A stretch of DNA of 64,000 nucleotides from a bacterium (lineage in GTDB: Bacteria > Bacteroidota > Bacteroidia > B-17B0 > Aurantibacillaceae), in assembly GCA_029945625.1 (NCBI GenBank), contig JAQSCW010000031.1:69315-133314 (forward strand). The letters are read 5' to 3'. The translations under genes and the position numbers were made by a program. Below, piece by piece: positions 15,890-24,589 of the stretch. Every line of letters begins with the position of its first letter. Within the stretch, counting starts at the first letter, position 1. Under the pieces are notes generated by a model. It was not told the origin of the DNA, made no database searches, and was given only the letters and a program-made list of their open reading frames with translations.

Positions 15890-17020
15890 ATGAAACAAAT
15901 TTCAGGATACAAGTCAATCATAAATCAGATCCAACACAAAAGTTTCTTGTTGTTGATCTTTTTCTTTCTGCTTTCCGCGCATTCACATGCACAAGCTACC
16001 TTTGTTTTGAGCAGCAGTGCTTGTGCGGGTTCAAGTGCCGTTCTTTCGGCCAATATTGGCACTAATACTGCCTTGGCATACACCTGGGCCGTTTCGCCGG
16101 CAGGACCCCTTATCGCTAATCCGGCAATAGCTGTTACATCTATTTCTTTTCCCACAGCCGGCACCTATACGGTGGGCCTTGGAGTGCTCTTTACAGTTGG
16201 CTATGGTTACACCACTAATATAATTACCATTGTACCCGGACCCACCATCACAGTAACACAAAGCAGTGTGAACACCTGCATCGCAAGTAATTTCCCCTTG
16301 TTCTCAAAACCTGTTAATCTCACAGCTACCGGTGCAAATTCTTACACATGGCTACCATCAGTCCCCTCCAGTAGCGGAATAGCAACGGTGCGACCTCAAA
16401 CCTCCACCTGTTACACAGTATTAGGCAATAGCAGCGGCTGTGTTGGTTCAACAGTGATTTGTGTGAATGTGCTTCCCCAGTTTTCGTTTGCTGTAAGTCC
16501 GGCTTCAGGTGTTCGCTGCATCCCCGATTCTTTGAAACTCAGCATCGTGTCAATTGGCACGCTTGCCGTGGGGCCCTCATCCGCGTTCAGCTATAGCTGG
16601 ACCGAAAATCTTCCCGGAGGCACCATCAGTAGTAATCTTAGCCCAACCGTGCAGGTATATCCAACAAGCAACTCCACGTACACCGCTGAAGTGAAAGATG
16701 CATTGCAATGCGTTTCGCTTCCCGTTTCAGTGGCAGTTACAGTGGCAAATTGTATGGGGATTTCAAGTGCATCGGCTGATTTAGAAGGCATTTCAATTTA
16801 TCCAAATCCTGCAAAAGACCATTTGACTTTAATACGCGGGGAAGGATCTGCACGTTTATTCTATGTAACAATTTCTGATTGTTTAGGACAAATAGTAAGA
16901 ACTTCAGAGAGCACTGATCAACAAGTGGAATTGGATGTGAGTACTTTGCCTTTCGGTCTTTACCTGTTGAAAGCAGAAAACGAAATGGGGCAGAAGACTT
17001 TTAAGTTTATCAAAGAGTAG
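15890..17020 (+). CDS. Exported PKD/Ig-like protein with T9SS type A sorting domain
   Basis: 376 residues. A basic N-terminus and long hydrophobic core ending SAHSHAQ form a signal peptide (about 1-35); starting at ATG 15890 gives this cleanly, while the track start at 15809 adds 27 residues before it. Two or three Ig/PKD-like beta domains follow with pairs of cysteines. The last about 75 residues (ISIYPNPAKDHLTL ... KTFKFIKE) are a type A C-terminal sorting domain, so the protein should cross the outer membrane through the type IX system and be attached or released. Function unknown. No close operon partner. Confidence 0.85.
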   Translation: MKQISGYKSIINQIQHKSFLLLIFFFLLSAHSHAQATFVLSSSACAGSSAVLSANIGTNTALAYTWAVSPAGPLIANPAIAVTSISFPTAGTYTVGLGVLFTVGYGYTTNIITIVPGPTITVTQSSVNTCIASNFPLFSKPVNLTATGANSYTWLPSVPSSSGIATVRPQTSTCYTVLGNSSGCVGSTVICVNVLPQFSFAVSPASGVRCIPDSLKLSIVSIGTLAVGPSSAFSYSWTENLPGGTISSNLSPTVQVYPTSNSTYTAEVKDALQCVSLPVSVAVTVANCMGISSASADLEGISIYPNPAKDHLTLIRGEGSARLFYVTISDCLGQIVRTSESTDQQVELDVSTLPFGLYLLKAENEMGQKTFKFIKE

Positions 17021-17050
17021 TTGCAAAAAAAAATGTTCAGAGACATTGAT

Positions 17051-17740
17051 TTACTCTTTGATCACTTTCAAACTGGTTCTGCGGTTTTTAGCTTTGCCTG
17101 CGTCGGTGGCATTATCGGCAATGGGCACCGAAGGTCCATAACCTTTCGCCGTAACCCTTTCGTCGGAAATTCCTTTTGAGATCAAGTACTTTTTTACTTC
17201 ATTGGCTCTTTCCTGTGAAAGTTTCAAATTATCTTCCTCCTGACCCACATTGTCGGTATGGCCCTGAATCTCTACTACCATGGTGCTTTTGAGCTTCAGT
17301 ACTTCTACCAAATCATTCAGAGCTTTAAACGAATTTGGTTTCAGGGCTGATTTTCCGGTTTCAAAATAGACATTTTCTAATACAAAATTTTTAGGTGGAT
17401 CTATCTTGATCAGAACTTCATAAGTGGCATCCTTATCGCCGGGGATCACCATTTTGGTATAATCTACATTGCTGGTAAAGGCTTTGTATTTGAGGCTGTA
17501 GGTAGCACTGATGGGAGCCAATACCTCAAATTTTCCATTGGCATCGGTGTTTACTTGAACCGTTGTTTTTGTTTGGTCGTTTACCAGTAAAACCGTTTCC
17601 TTATTAAGTGGTTTTCCTTTCATATTGGTAACCATACCCTTTAACAAGGCTAGTTTGTCGGTTGGTTTAAGGGTTTGTGCGCCTGCACTCTGCAACAAAA
17701 GCAGAAAAAATGCGCTGATAAAAAGTGGTAGATGTTTCAT
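17051..17740 (-). CDS. OmpA-family protein with carboxypeptidase-regulatory-like domain
   Basis: 229 residues with a signal peptide ending SAGAQ (about residue 22). Residues about 30-110 form a CarbR/CNA-B-like beta sandwich (LLKGMVTNMKGKPLN, TDANGKFEVLAP). Residues about 115-229 are an OmpA-like peptidoglycan-binding domain with NVYFETGKSALKP and the ligand-binding set IQGHTDNVG ... LSQERANEVKKYL. It probably links the outer membrane or periplasm to the cell wall. Convergent with the T9SS cargo gene; 160 bp separate it from the next upstream gene. Confidence 0.88.
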   Translation of the reverse strand: MKHLPLFISAFFLLLLQSAGAQTLKPTDKLALLKGMVTNMKGKPLNKETVLLVNDQTKTTVQVNTDANGKFEVLAPISATYSLKYKAFTSNVDYTKMVIPGDKDATYEVLIKIDPPKNFVLENVYFETGKSALKPNSFKALNDLVEVLKLKSTMVVEIQGHTDNVGQEEDNLKLSQERANEVKKYLISKGISDERVTAKGYGPSVPIADNATDAGKAKNRRTSLKVIKE

Positions 17741-17822
17741 GTTATTTTTTTTGATTCATTGTTCTCAATCGTTTTGAAAAATGCGTTTTTTAGCGCATGA
17801 CTTTCAGCACCTATTTACATTC

Positions 17823-17841
17823 AACACAGAATCTCTGTGTT
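17823..17841. repeat. Perfect hairpin AACACAGA/TCTGTGTT
   Basis: An 8-bp perfect stem with a 3-nt loop (AACACAGA-ATC-TCTGTGTT) upstream of the OmpA gene. The CACAGA core resembles the interspersed repeats seen at 32309-32480. No U-tract follows on either strand, so it is listed as a repeat and not a terminator. Confidence 0.5.
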
Positions 17842-17871
17842 TATAACTAAGAATTTCATTCTTCTGTTCTT

Positions 17872-17898
17872 CAAATCGATCTACTTTCAGTCGATTTG
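17872..17898 (-). terminator. Hairpin directly after the 17901 gene
   Basis: CAAATCGA and TCGATTTG (8-bp stem, 11-nt loop) begin 2 nt past the stop codon of the minus-strand membrane protein gene. There is no strong U-run, so it may be a weak terminator or a 3'-end stabiliser. Confidence 0.4.
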
Positions 17899-17900
17899 GT

Positions 17901-19166
17901 TTAGTTAAGTACCTGAACATGATACGCAACACCGTAATCACCCTGTGGAGCGCCTCCGTTTTTGTGAATATAAAAAAGAAAGCCCATGGTGATGATGAGT
18001 TGTGCCAATACAATGAAGCGAAACAGCAGTTTTTGTTTTTCAAATAATTTGGCTAAAAAAATGTACTGGAACGGAAACGCACAAATGAGGTAATGAGGAT
18101 GTACCATTGTGAAACCGAATGTTAAGAGCACCCCCAAGCCCAACAAGATGCCATAGAGATAGAAGTGAGTGAGGTCCATGTTGCGGAAAAATTTTCCCGA
18201 ACGCAGTGCCCCTCCCTTCAGACTTCTGATGAAGGATTTGCCTACATTCACCAATTTGCTCAGTGTTAGTGCCGCCATGGCAATTAAAAATAAATGAACA
18301 AGTACCATCAAATAGGTGGGAATGCCCATCAACAGTGGTTCGCGGATAAAGTCCCAAAAATGTTCACGTAATGAATAGTAGATGTTAATCCCCAGGGAGT
18401 CGATGAACCAATAAATGAAAAAACTGAATTCAAATGCATGTGAAAGACTTTGTCGGTTTATTTGCGGATGTTGGCGCATAAATAGGATCCAACCGATGAG
18501 GGTGATGCCCCCCAGCATAGAGCCCGCGAGCCAGTAGCCCCAGCGAAAACGGAAGCCGTTAAAATGATCGTGCGCCACCGTAAACACAAAAATACCGGCC
18601 GCGAAAAAGAATCCACTCATGTGAATTTGTCCCATTACAGCGCCCGTAAGTCCCCATAAAAAAGCGCCCCAACCTTTTTGCCGGTAATAATTTGAAGCAA
18701 GAAACAAAAAGGAAATAAGGGGCAACATATCCTGCGCCCAAATTTTTCTGGAAAACAAGACTGCTAAAGGACTCACTGCGGCCAGCGCCAGGCCGTTTAA
18801 CCAGACGTCGCGGTCGCGCCCTTTGATCTTCGACGATATAAAGAATAAAAAACAGCAGAGAGCTAGCACATTTACCACTTGCACAAGTTGGTTCATCACG
18901 ACGGGATCTTTGGTGAAGAGTGCAAATAGGGCAAATGGCGCAACGCTTAATCCCGGATTCACAATGCCACCACCACTTCGCATGCCGGCTTTGGGAAGAC
19001 TTCCTGTTTCGACGGCTTTTTGTGCCATGGCAAACATATCTTTTTCGTCATCCTTCCACTCCATGTCTGAGGGCCAGATCAAGCGCATAAAAATTCCAAG
19101 AACGATCATTACCACGAGAAATATGAGGTCTTTTGATCGAAAGGGAGAGCCGGAGCCAAGTGTCAT
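17901..19166 (-). CDS. Polytopic membrane protein, glycosyltransferase-39-like
   Basis: About 421 residues with 10 or so membrane helices. After the first helix comes an acidic segment, SDMEWKDDEKDMF (about residues 32-44), placed like the DE pair of GT-C glycosyltransferases such as GT39/PMT. Weak overall similarity to that superfamily is why I group it there; donor and acceptor are unknown. The track start is a TTG at 19211; the ATG at 19166 places a hydrophobic helix near the N-terminus and is preferred. It seems to be transcribed alone and ends in a hairpin. Confidence 0.65.
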   Translation of the reverse strand: MTLGSGSPFRSKDLIFLVVMIVLGIFMRLIWPSDMEWKDDEKDMFAMAQKAVETGSLPKAGMRSGGGIVNPGLSVAPFALFALFTKDPVVMNQLVQVVNVLALCCFLFFISSKIKGRDRDVWLNGLALAAVSPLAVLFSRKIWAQDMLPLISFLFLASNYYRQKGWGAFLWGLTGAVMGQIHMSGFFFAAGIFVFTVAHDHFNGFRFRWGYWLAGSMLGGITLIGWILFMRQHPQINRQSLSHAFEFSFFIYWFIDSLGINIYYSLREHFWDFIREPLLMGIPTYLMVLVHLFLIAMAALTLSKLVNVGKSFIRSLKGGALRSGKFFRNMDLTHFYLYGILLGLGVLLTFGFTMVHPHYLICAFPFQYIFLAKLFEKQKLLFRFIVLAQLIITMGFLFYIHKNGGAPQGDYGVAYHVQVLN

Positions 19167-19479
19167 AGTAATGTTTAAGAGTTGTAAAAGGCATTCCCTA
19201 ATCGCGCGCAATTCACGATATTACTTTCGGTTTAGCCCGGTGTAAAGATAAAAGAAAAGGGGAATATGCAATTGGGTGTGAGAATAGGATTATTTGATAA
19301 AGACTGCTTGGATTAAATTCTACCGATTATTAATCGTTAATTTAGGGAGACTGAATCATCGCGTGAGGTTAATTTCAAAAGCAGATAAAAAAACTATCAT
19401 CTGCTGCACAATAGATGAAACATTCTAAAGGTGCAATTCCGTAACTCACAGGTTTTCACCTTTAAGTTTTTAGAGTAAT
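19167..19479. other. 313-bp intergenic region with two small hairpins
   Basis: No gene seen. It holds a short hairpin CGATT-att-AATCG near 19322-19334 and a longer one at 19380-19405 (listed separately). Confidence 0.5.
19380..19405 (-). terminator. Possible terminator of the C1 protease operon
   Basis: AGCAGAT and ATCTGCT make a 7-bp stem around a 12-nt loop; read on the minus strand it is followed by TTTTG. It lies about 75-100 bp after the stop of the minus-strand protease gene, so it could end that operon. Confidence 0.4.
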
Positions 19480-20643
19480 CTACTGGGTAATTCCCAACTT
19501 CTTTGCAATAGCCGGCGGAAGCGCTTTTTTGTGAAGCATGATGCTGGTGGTTTTATACAGCATATAACTTTCGCTGGCGTAAAAATAGCCATCGCATTGA
19601 TTGGATTCTTTACCCCAACTGTTTTTGATCACGTAATAAATTGTGTTATTCTGATCCTTTGCCAAACCAGTGGCGTGCATGCCATGGTCATCTTGAGTTT
19701 CATAATTGTCAAATGCTTTTTGACGCAATTCCTGGGTGATCTCCAATTGTTTTTGAGGGAGGGTTGACATGTTTTTTTTGTCGGCATCTGTCATTTTTGC
19801 AAAGGGGGTTTCAGGAACAATAGCTAAACCATCGGCCCTTAAAAATCCTTTTTCACTTACATCGGCTCCCCAAGCAAATGTATAGCCGTTGTTAATAGCA
19901 CTGCTCAACACTTCTTTTAATTCATTTAAAGGCAGGTTGTAAACGCCTTGCCAATTCCAATTATCAGGGATCTCCAAAACAAATTTTTCATAAAAGGGGT
20001 GGTGCGTAAAAGAAGTAAGGTACACGTAATCATCGGGATTCAATCCGGTAGCTTCGGCATAACTTTTTGGTGTATACGTTTTCCCTTTATAATCAAACTT
20101 CTCAGGTACTTTTCCTAAAAACTCATCACAGGTGGCAGAAATGGTATTGTGCAAAAAATCAAAATCAATTTTTTGAGTTTCATCGAGCGCGGCCGGTCTC
20201 AAAATATTACTCAGGGTAGTTTCCAATAATTTATGGTTGTGCGGAGCAGCGGCATCCTTCCTTCCCATATACACTTCTTCGGGCACCATGCCGTAATGTT
20301 TCAAAACATAAATGCAATCGGGAAAACCACCTCCTTCACCAAAATTAGTTTTTCCATGCATGCGAACATAATTGTCGGCTTTTAAGGAATACACTTTATT
20401 CACCACAAACATTTCACTTAAGTTGTATTCATTGCCTTTTCCCATCCGCATCAGTTCACTTTCAAAAAATGACAGGGAAGAAAAGGACCAGCAGGTGCTT
20501 GTTTGATTTTGGTTTTGTACCGGCGTGGCTTCAATATTTTTTAAAATGGTGAATTTGTATTCACTGTCTTTTTTATTTGTCTTTTCCTGCGCCCCAAGTG
20601 TTAGAGCTATGGAAAAAAGAATTAGGATAAATTTATTTTTCAT
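19480..20643 (-). CDS. Exported C1B-family cysteine protease (bleomycin hydrolase-like)
   Basis: 387 residues. The papain-like catalytic set is complete: Cys51 in NQTSTCWSFSS, histidine in DDHGMHATG (about 325), and asparagine in VIKNSWGKES (about 342). The long insertion after the Cys region is typical of the C1B subfamily (aminopeptidase C/bleomycin hydrolase). Unlike the cytoplasmic members it starts with a signal peptide (MKNKFILILFSIALTLGAQ), so it should act in the periplasm or outside the cell. Its start overlaps the upstream AtpI-like gene by 11 bp, and thus follows bactofilin and AtpZ in one run where ATP synthase genes would be expected. Confidence 0.9.
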   Translation of the reverse strand: MKNKFILILFSIALTLGAQEKTNKKDSEYKFTILKNIEATPVQNQNQTSTCWSFSSLSFFESELMRMGKGNEYNLSEMFVVNKVYSLKADNYVRMHGKTNFGEGGGFPDCIYVLKHYGMVPEEVYMGRKDAAAPHNHKLLETTLSNILRPAALDETQKIDFDFLHNTISATCDEFLGKVPEKFDYKGKTYTPKSYAEATGLNPDDYVYLTSFTHHPFYEKFVLEIPDNWNWQGVYNLPLNELKEVLSSAINNGYTFAWGADVSEKGFLRADGLAIVPETPFAKMTDADKKNMSTLPQKQLEITQELRQKAFDNYETQDDHGMHATGLAKDQNNTIYYVIKNSWGKESNQCDGYFYASESYMLYKTTSIMLHKKALPPAIAKKLGITQ

Positions 20644-21037
20644 AAGTACCCGGTTTTAGTGATTTGTTCTTAAGGAGCAATAAAATAAAGCGAATCTCGA
20701 AAATGATGAAATAAATAAAGTACACTATAAAATGCAGGGCGAAGTTAAAGAAGTCTTTACCTTCTACAAATGATAGTGCAAAAATAAAAATGAGTGCAGC
20801 CAATAGTCGCAATACGGTGCAAACAAACAAGAGTTGCGTAAATTCTTTATGGTGCCTACGCAGTGTATAGATGATGTTGAGAATAATGCCGGTGATGAGG
20901 AAAAAACAAAGTCCCCAAAGAAAGTCCTTTGTTTGCACCACCGAAAACGTATTGAGCAAAAAGCTGCTTAGCAGTCCCAATAGGGAAGGGATGAGGAGCG
21001 AAAACAAACTTTGAAAGAGGATCTTTTGTGGCGTCAT
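20633..21037 (-). CDS. Small four-helix membrane protein, AtpI-like position
   Basis: 134 residues with four predicted membrane helices and little else. It follows AtpZ with a four-base overlap (ATGA at 21034-21037). In many Bacteroidota a hydrophobic protein of this size lies between AtpZ and ATP synthase subunit a, and AtpI family members help assemble the c-ring and import Mg. On that basis I call it AtpI-like, but the sequence itself has no diagnostic motif. Here no ATP synthase genes follow; an exported protease does. Confidence 0.55.
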   Translation of the reverse strand: MTPQKILFQSLFSLLIPSLLGLLSSFLLNTFSVVQTKDFLWGLCFFLITGIILNIIYTLRRHHKEFTQLLFVCTVLRLLAALIFIFALSFVEGKDFFNFALHFIVYFIYFIIFEIRFILLLLKNKSLKPGTYEK

Positions 21038-21246
21038 TTTTTGGGAAAGATGAGGTCCTTTAATACCAAATACAGGGCGAAACCAATTCCTAAAAGACTT
21101 AACACGATGGTGTAGATGGGAAGTGAGTTGTTGAACCAGGCATCGAGTTTTTGTCCGCCAAAAACCGATAAACCAATAATGGCCACCATTTGAAAGGCCA
21201 TGTTACTGTATTTAAAATAGGGATTAGGCGGTTTGGGCTGCGACAT
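21034..21246 (-). CDS. AtpZ/AtpI-family protein
   Basis: 70 residues with two membrane helices (about 14-32 and 44-63), starting after a short proline-rich leader (MSQPKPPNPYFKYSNMAFQM). This matches the small AtpZ-type proteins that normally head ATP synthase operons and are linked to c-ring assembly and Mg or Ca transport. It overlaps the 3' end of the bactofilin gene by 23 bp and the next gene by four, showing tight coupling. The ATP synthase genes themselves are not within the window. Confidence 0.82.
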   Translation of the reverse strand: MSQPKPPNPYFKYSNMAFQMVAIIGLSVFGGQKLDAWFNNSLPIYTIVLSLLGIGFALYLVLKDLIFPKK

Positions 21247-21637
21247 TTACGTGTCCGCTGTTTTGAACCATGTTTTTCACTTTTGCACCCATATTGCAGG
21301 TTCCGGTAAAGAGAGCACCGGGTTCAATTACCAGTTTAGAGGTAATGATATCGCCGGCAATTTTTGCAGTACTTTTTAAAGATAAAACCTCCGCAATTGA
21401 AACTGTTCCACGCACTTCACCACTTAGGTCGGCATTCACACTTGTGATGTTCCCTTCAACACTACCACTGGCTCCCAGCACAAATTTACCGGTTATAACG
21501 ATGTTTCCTTTTAACAGGCCGTCAATTCGCACGTCGCCTCCGGAAGTGATATCACCAATAATGGTGGTACCGTTTCCTATGAGATTTACCGAGGTGGCAT
21601 CTCCTGTTGTATTCTTTGTATTGTTTCTTCCTAACAT
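21224..21637 (-). CDS. Bactofilin (polymer-forming cytoskeletal protein)
   Basis: 137 residues consisting of a disordered N-terminal leader (about 1-15) and a bactofilin beta-helix (about 16-115) with the signature turns VNLIGNGTTIIGDITSGGDVRIDGLLKGNI. Bactofilins form nucleotide-free filaments that organise shape, stalks or polar machinery at the membrane. The gene lies between the type IX secretion gene porW/sprE (upstream, 261 bp away) and AtpZ (overlap 23 bp). This gene order is common in Bacteroidota; any link to T9SS placement is inference. Confidence 0.93.
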   Translation of the reverse strand: MLGRNNTKNTTGDATSVNLIGNGTTIIGDITSGGDVRIDGLLKGNIVITGKFVLGASGSVEGNITSVNADLSGEVRGTVSIAEVLSLKSTAKIAGDIITSKLVIEPGALFTGTCNMGAKVKNMVQNSGHVNVAAQTA

Positions 21638-21898
21638 GGGCTAAAACTTTTATGAAAAGTACTAATAAACAATTAAAAATGCAAAAAAACGGGACTCTTT
21701 GATGATTTTTGGATTTCTAAGGCATTAGTAAACGAGAATTTTCCAAAAAAATAGATTAGTTTCGGTTGTGAATCCCCATCTCGCGCAACTGTTTGCCGGC
21801 TGATTTTTTGCAGGATGTTCTCAAAAACTAATCGTATGCTGTTTTTGTGAAGGCTTAGTGGGGTTAATATGCAATACAAATACGTTCAAAGTAGGGTA

Positions 21899-24535
21899 CT
21901 AATTTCCTGACTTCAGATTTTTATACTCACGGCCATAAAAGGATTTGTAATCGGGCCAGTTTTTGAGTTTATATAAAAGTGGTAAATTATCGGAGGAGAT
22001 GGGGTATAATTCTACTTCTCCTTTTTTCACATCGCCTTTATACAAATCAGGTTCGGCGATAAGGTTTTCGTAATAGCCCAAGGCTTCTTTCGCATTGGCA
22101 AAGGACTTAACGAGAACCATTTGGTTAGTACCAAATAAATTGCTGCTGATATCAAAACTTTTGCTGTTGTAAAAAACAGTATTAAAGTTGCCGATATTTG
22201 TTTTAAGAGATTCAACCACTTTGGCATTGTCGGGCGTAAACGCAACAATAAAATGGGGGATGTCGAACTTTACAACAAAGGTATCTTTCTTCACAGCTAA
22301 GCTGTCGAGGGGTTTCACGACCTCGGGTGTTTTAATTTTTTTTATGGAGGCCAATACATCCTGCGAAAAAGGCGTGACTTCCGAATTGGGATATTTGGCC
22401 ACCAGAAGTTTCAGATTTTGTTCGAGGGTATCAATTCCCTTTATCTTTCCGCTACTCATGGCCTTAATAAACTCAAATTTTGGTAAATAATCACTTTTCC
22501 CGAATTTAGAAATACCTTCTTTGGCCATCGTGAACGATTTGGTATAATCCATCTGCTGATAGATGCCAAACAATTCCACATAATACGTTTCCACCTCACT
22601 TTTTTGCGCACTTAATTCCTTGGCATAGTCAGGGTTCTTAATCAGCATCGCAAATTCACTCTCGGGAAATTCGGTGAGAATCTTGTTCTTATAATAATCT
22701 GCTTTGGTAGTGTTTTTCTCTTGCAAATAGATGCGGTATAGCCCGTAATAGGTATTTAGGGCGTATCGGTTATCGGGGAATCTGCGGTTGAGTTCTTCAA
22801 AAGTGGAAATTGTTTTTTGTGTATTATTGAGTTCTTCTTTATAAATGGAACCCATTTTGTAGTAGGCCCTGATGATTCTATTATTGCTTTTGGTGATGGC
22901 CGAATCGGTCATGGGCAGGTCTTTAAGATAAAACGATACCGATTTTTTTTCTTTTAACACACTGTCTTTGCTCATCACTTTGCCAGTTAAATTATCGGGT
23001 TTTTCTTCCTCGAGAATTACTGTTTTATTAGATCGTCGCCAATTGTCCTCGAGTTTGCGGTTACCCCATTTTTTGCTGAAATCGGCCAAGCCGAATGCCA
23101 ATGTAGAAGCATTGTAGAAATAGAAGCTGGAAGGGGTAGCACCTATTCCCTGGTCGAGCGAAGGCACCGTGCTGGTTGGAAGACTTACCCGATTCATGGC
23201 TTCCTCTTGTTCCTGTCGTTTTCGATCTTCTTCTTTTTCGATGGAGGCGATCATTTTTCCAATGAATTTGTTTCGGTCCTCGTCGCTCATTTTTGCAATG
23301 CGCTGCAAACTGTCTTCTTTAGAAATGGTTTTTATTTGTGTCACCAAACTTTCAAGAGTTTTCTTTCGGGCCACAATGTTTTTGTAATCGGGATGATCGT
23401 TTGGCAATGAGGCGATGGTGCTGTCGTAGTAGGATGAAGCAGGTTGGTAATTGGTGAGATCAAAATTTATTTCTGCGAGTTTGAGATATGAGAGGGCCTT
23501 TTGTTTAGGATTGGCGATGCTGGTGCGAACTGATTTCTTATAATAGGCGATGGCTTCGTTCATGTTTTTTTCGCGCTCTTCTATTTCACCGAGTGTATAA
23601 TAAATGACGTCATAATACTCGCTGTTTTTCATCTCCTTGGCCATTTTGAGAAGATCTTTTTTTGTTTTCTGCGAATTGGTTCGGGTTACATCCAGCAAGC
23701 GGGCAATCTTGATCTTGCTGTAGAAAGTCATTTCATAATTTGGTTTCAACTGAATTGTTCTGGTATAGTATTGAATGGCTCTTTTGTGGTCATTTTGCAT
23801 TTCGGCGAGCTGACCAATGAGGAAGGAATATCGGGCTCTTTTACTTTTGGCGATGCCAAAAAAGAAACTGGAGTTTCTGCTTGCCTGCATTAACTTGGCC
23901 ATGGCTTCGTTGTATTGCCCCCGCCGTATGTAGTAGTCGGCATAAGCAATGGGAAATTCATTTTTAACTACAGTGGGTAATTTGTTTTCGTTTTTGAGCA
24001 GACTGAGATAACCTTCGGACACGCTTACCGCCCCAATTTCGTTGTTGATTTTGATGAGCCAGGTAATGGCCCTGTACTTGTCGTCCGAATTTTTATAGGT
24101 GCGGGCCACATATTCAAATGTTTCCATCGCACTAAATAACTCACGTTTGTAGAAGTGTGAAGTGCCGATATTGATCCAGTTATCATCGATCCATTTTCCG
24201 GAGGAAGCGATCTCATTTCCTTTACTGTCTTTAATCGCGTGTTTTTGAATGCAGAGCGAAGATTTTTTGATGGATTTATCGAAATCGGGAAAAGTGGTTT
24301 TCGCTTTTTCGGCAGTTGGATAAATGTAAACTGGAATAAGTTTGTCGAAATCGTCCTTATTGCTCTTTTCGATCTTATAAACGCCTTCATCAATACTCAC
24401 GGTTGAGTAATAGAGGCCGTTATAACGGGCTGTTAAATTGTGGTAACCGCGACTCACCACCGTGTTTTTGGTAGTGCTGCATGAGGCAACAAAGGCCGCA
24501 AGAAGGCCGGCGGTGATTATACGTTTTAAGGACAA
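21899..24535 (-). CDS. porW: Type IX secretion component PorW/SprE, TPR lipoprotein
   Basis: 878 residues. PorW (SprE in gliding flavobacteria) is a lipoprotein needed for type IX secretion and for linking the secretion ring to the attachment complex. A lipobox FVASC puts the lipid on Cys19, directly followed by STTKNTVVSRGYHNLTARYNG, the most conserved part of the family. Many tetratricopeptide repeats fill residues about 120-420 and about 560-720. TTG is the start codon; no ATG lies near the signal sequence. It provides the export route for the three sorting-domain proteins in this window. Confidence 0.9.
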   Translation of the reverse strand: MSLKRIITAGLLAAFVASCSTTKNTVVSRGYHNLTARYNGLYYSTVSIDEGVYKIEKSNKDDFDKLIPVYIYPTAEKAKTTFPDFDKSIKKSSLCIQKHAIKDSKGNEIASSGKWIDDNWINIGTSHFYKRELFSAMETFEYVARTYKNSDDKYRAITWLIKINNEIGAVSVSEGYLSLLKNENKLPTVVKNEFPIAYADYYIRRGQYNEAMAKLMQASRNSSFFFGIAKSKRARYSFLIGQLAEMQNDHKRAIQYYTRTIQLKPNYEMTFYSKIKIARLLDVTRTNSQKTKKDLLKMAKEMKNSEYYDVIYYTLGEIEEREKNMNEAIAYYKKSVRTSIANPKQKALSYLKLAEINFDLTNYQPASSYYDSTIASLPNDHPDYKNIVARKKTLESLVTQIKTISKEDSLQRIAKMSDEDRNKFIGKMIASIEKEEDRKRQEQEEAMNRVSLPTSTVPSLDQGIGATPSSFYFYNASTLAFGLADFSKKWGNRKLEDNWRRSNKTVILEEEKPDNLTGKVMSKDSVLKEKKSVSFYLKDLPMTDSAITKSNNRIIRAYYKMGSIYKEELNNTQKTISTFEELNRRFPDNRYALNTYYGLYRIYLQEKNTTKADYYKNKILTEFPESEFAMLIKNPDYAKELSAQKSEVETYYVELFGIYQQMDYTKSFTMAKEGISKFGKSDYLPKFEFIKAMSSGKIKGIDTLEQNLKLLVAKYPNSEVTPFSQDVLASIKKIKTPEVVKPLDSLAVKKDTFVVKFDIPHFIVAFTPDNAKVVESLKTNIGNFNTVFYNSKSFDISSNLFGTNQMVLVKSFANAKEALGYYENLIAEPDLYKGDVKKGEVELYPISSDNLPLLYKLKNWPDYKSFYGREYKNLKSGN

Positions 24536-24589
24536 GAGATTAAATAACGTGAAAGTACAAAATTTAGTGTGTTTTGCACGACAAAGTCC

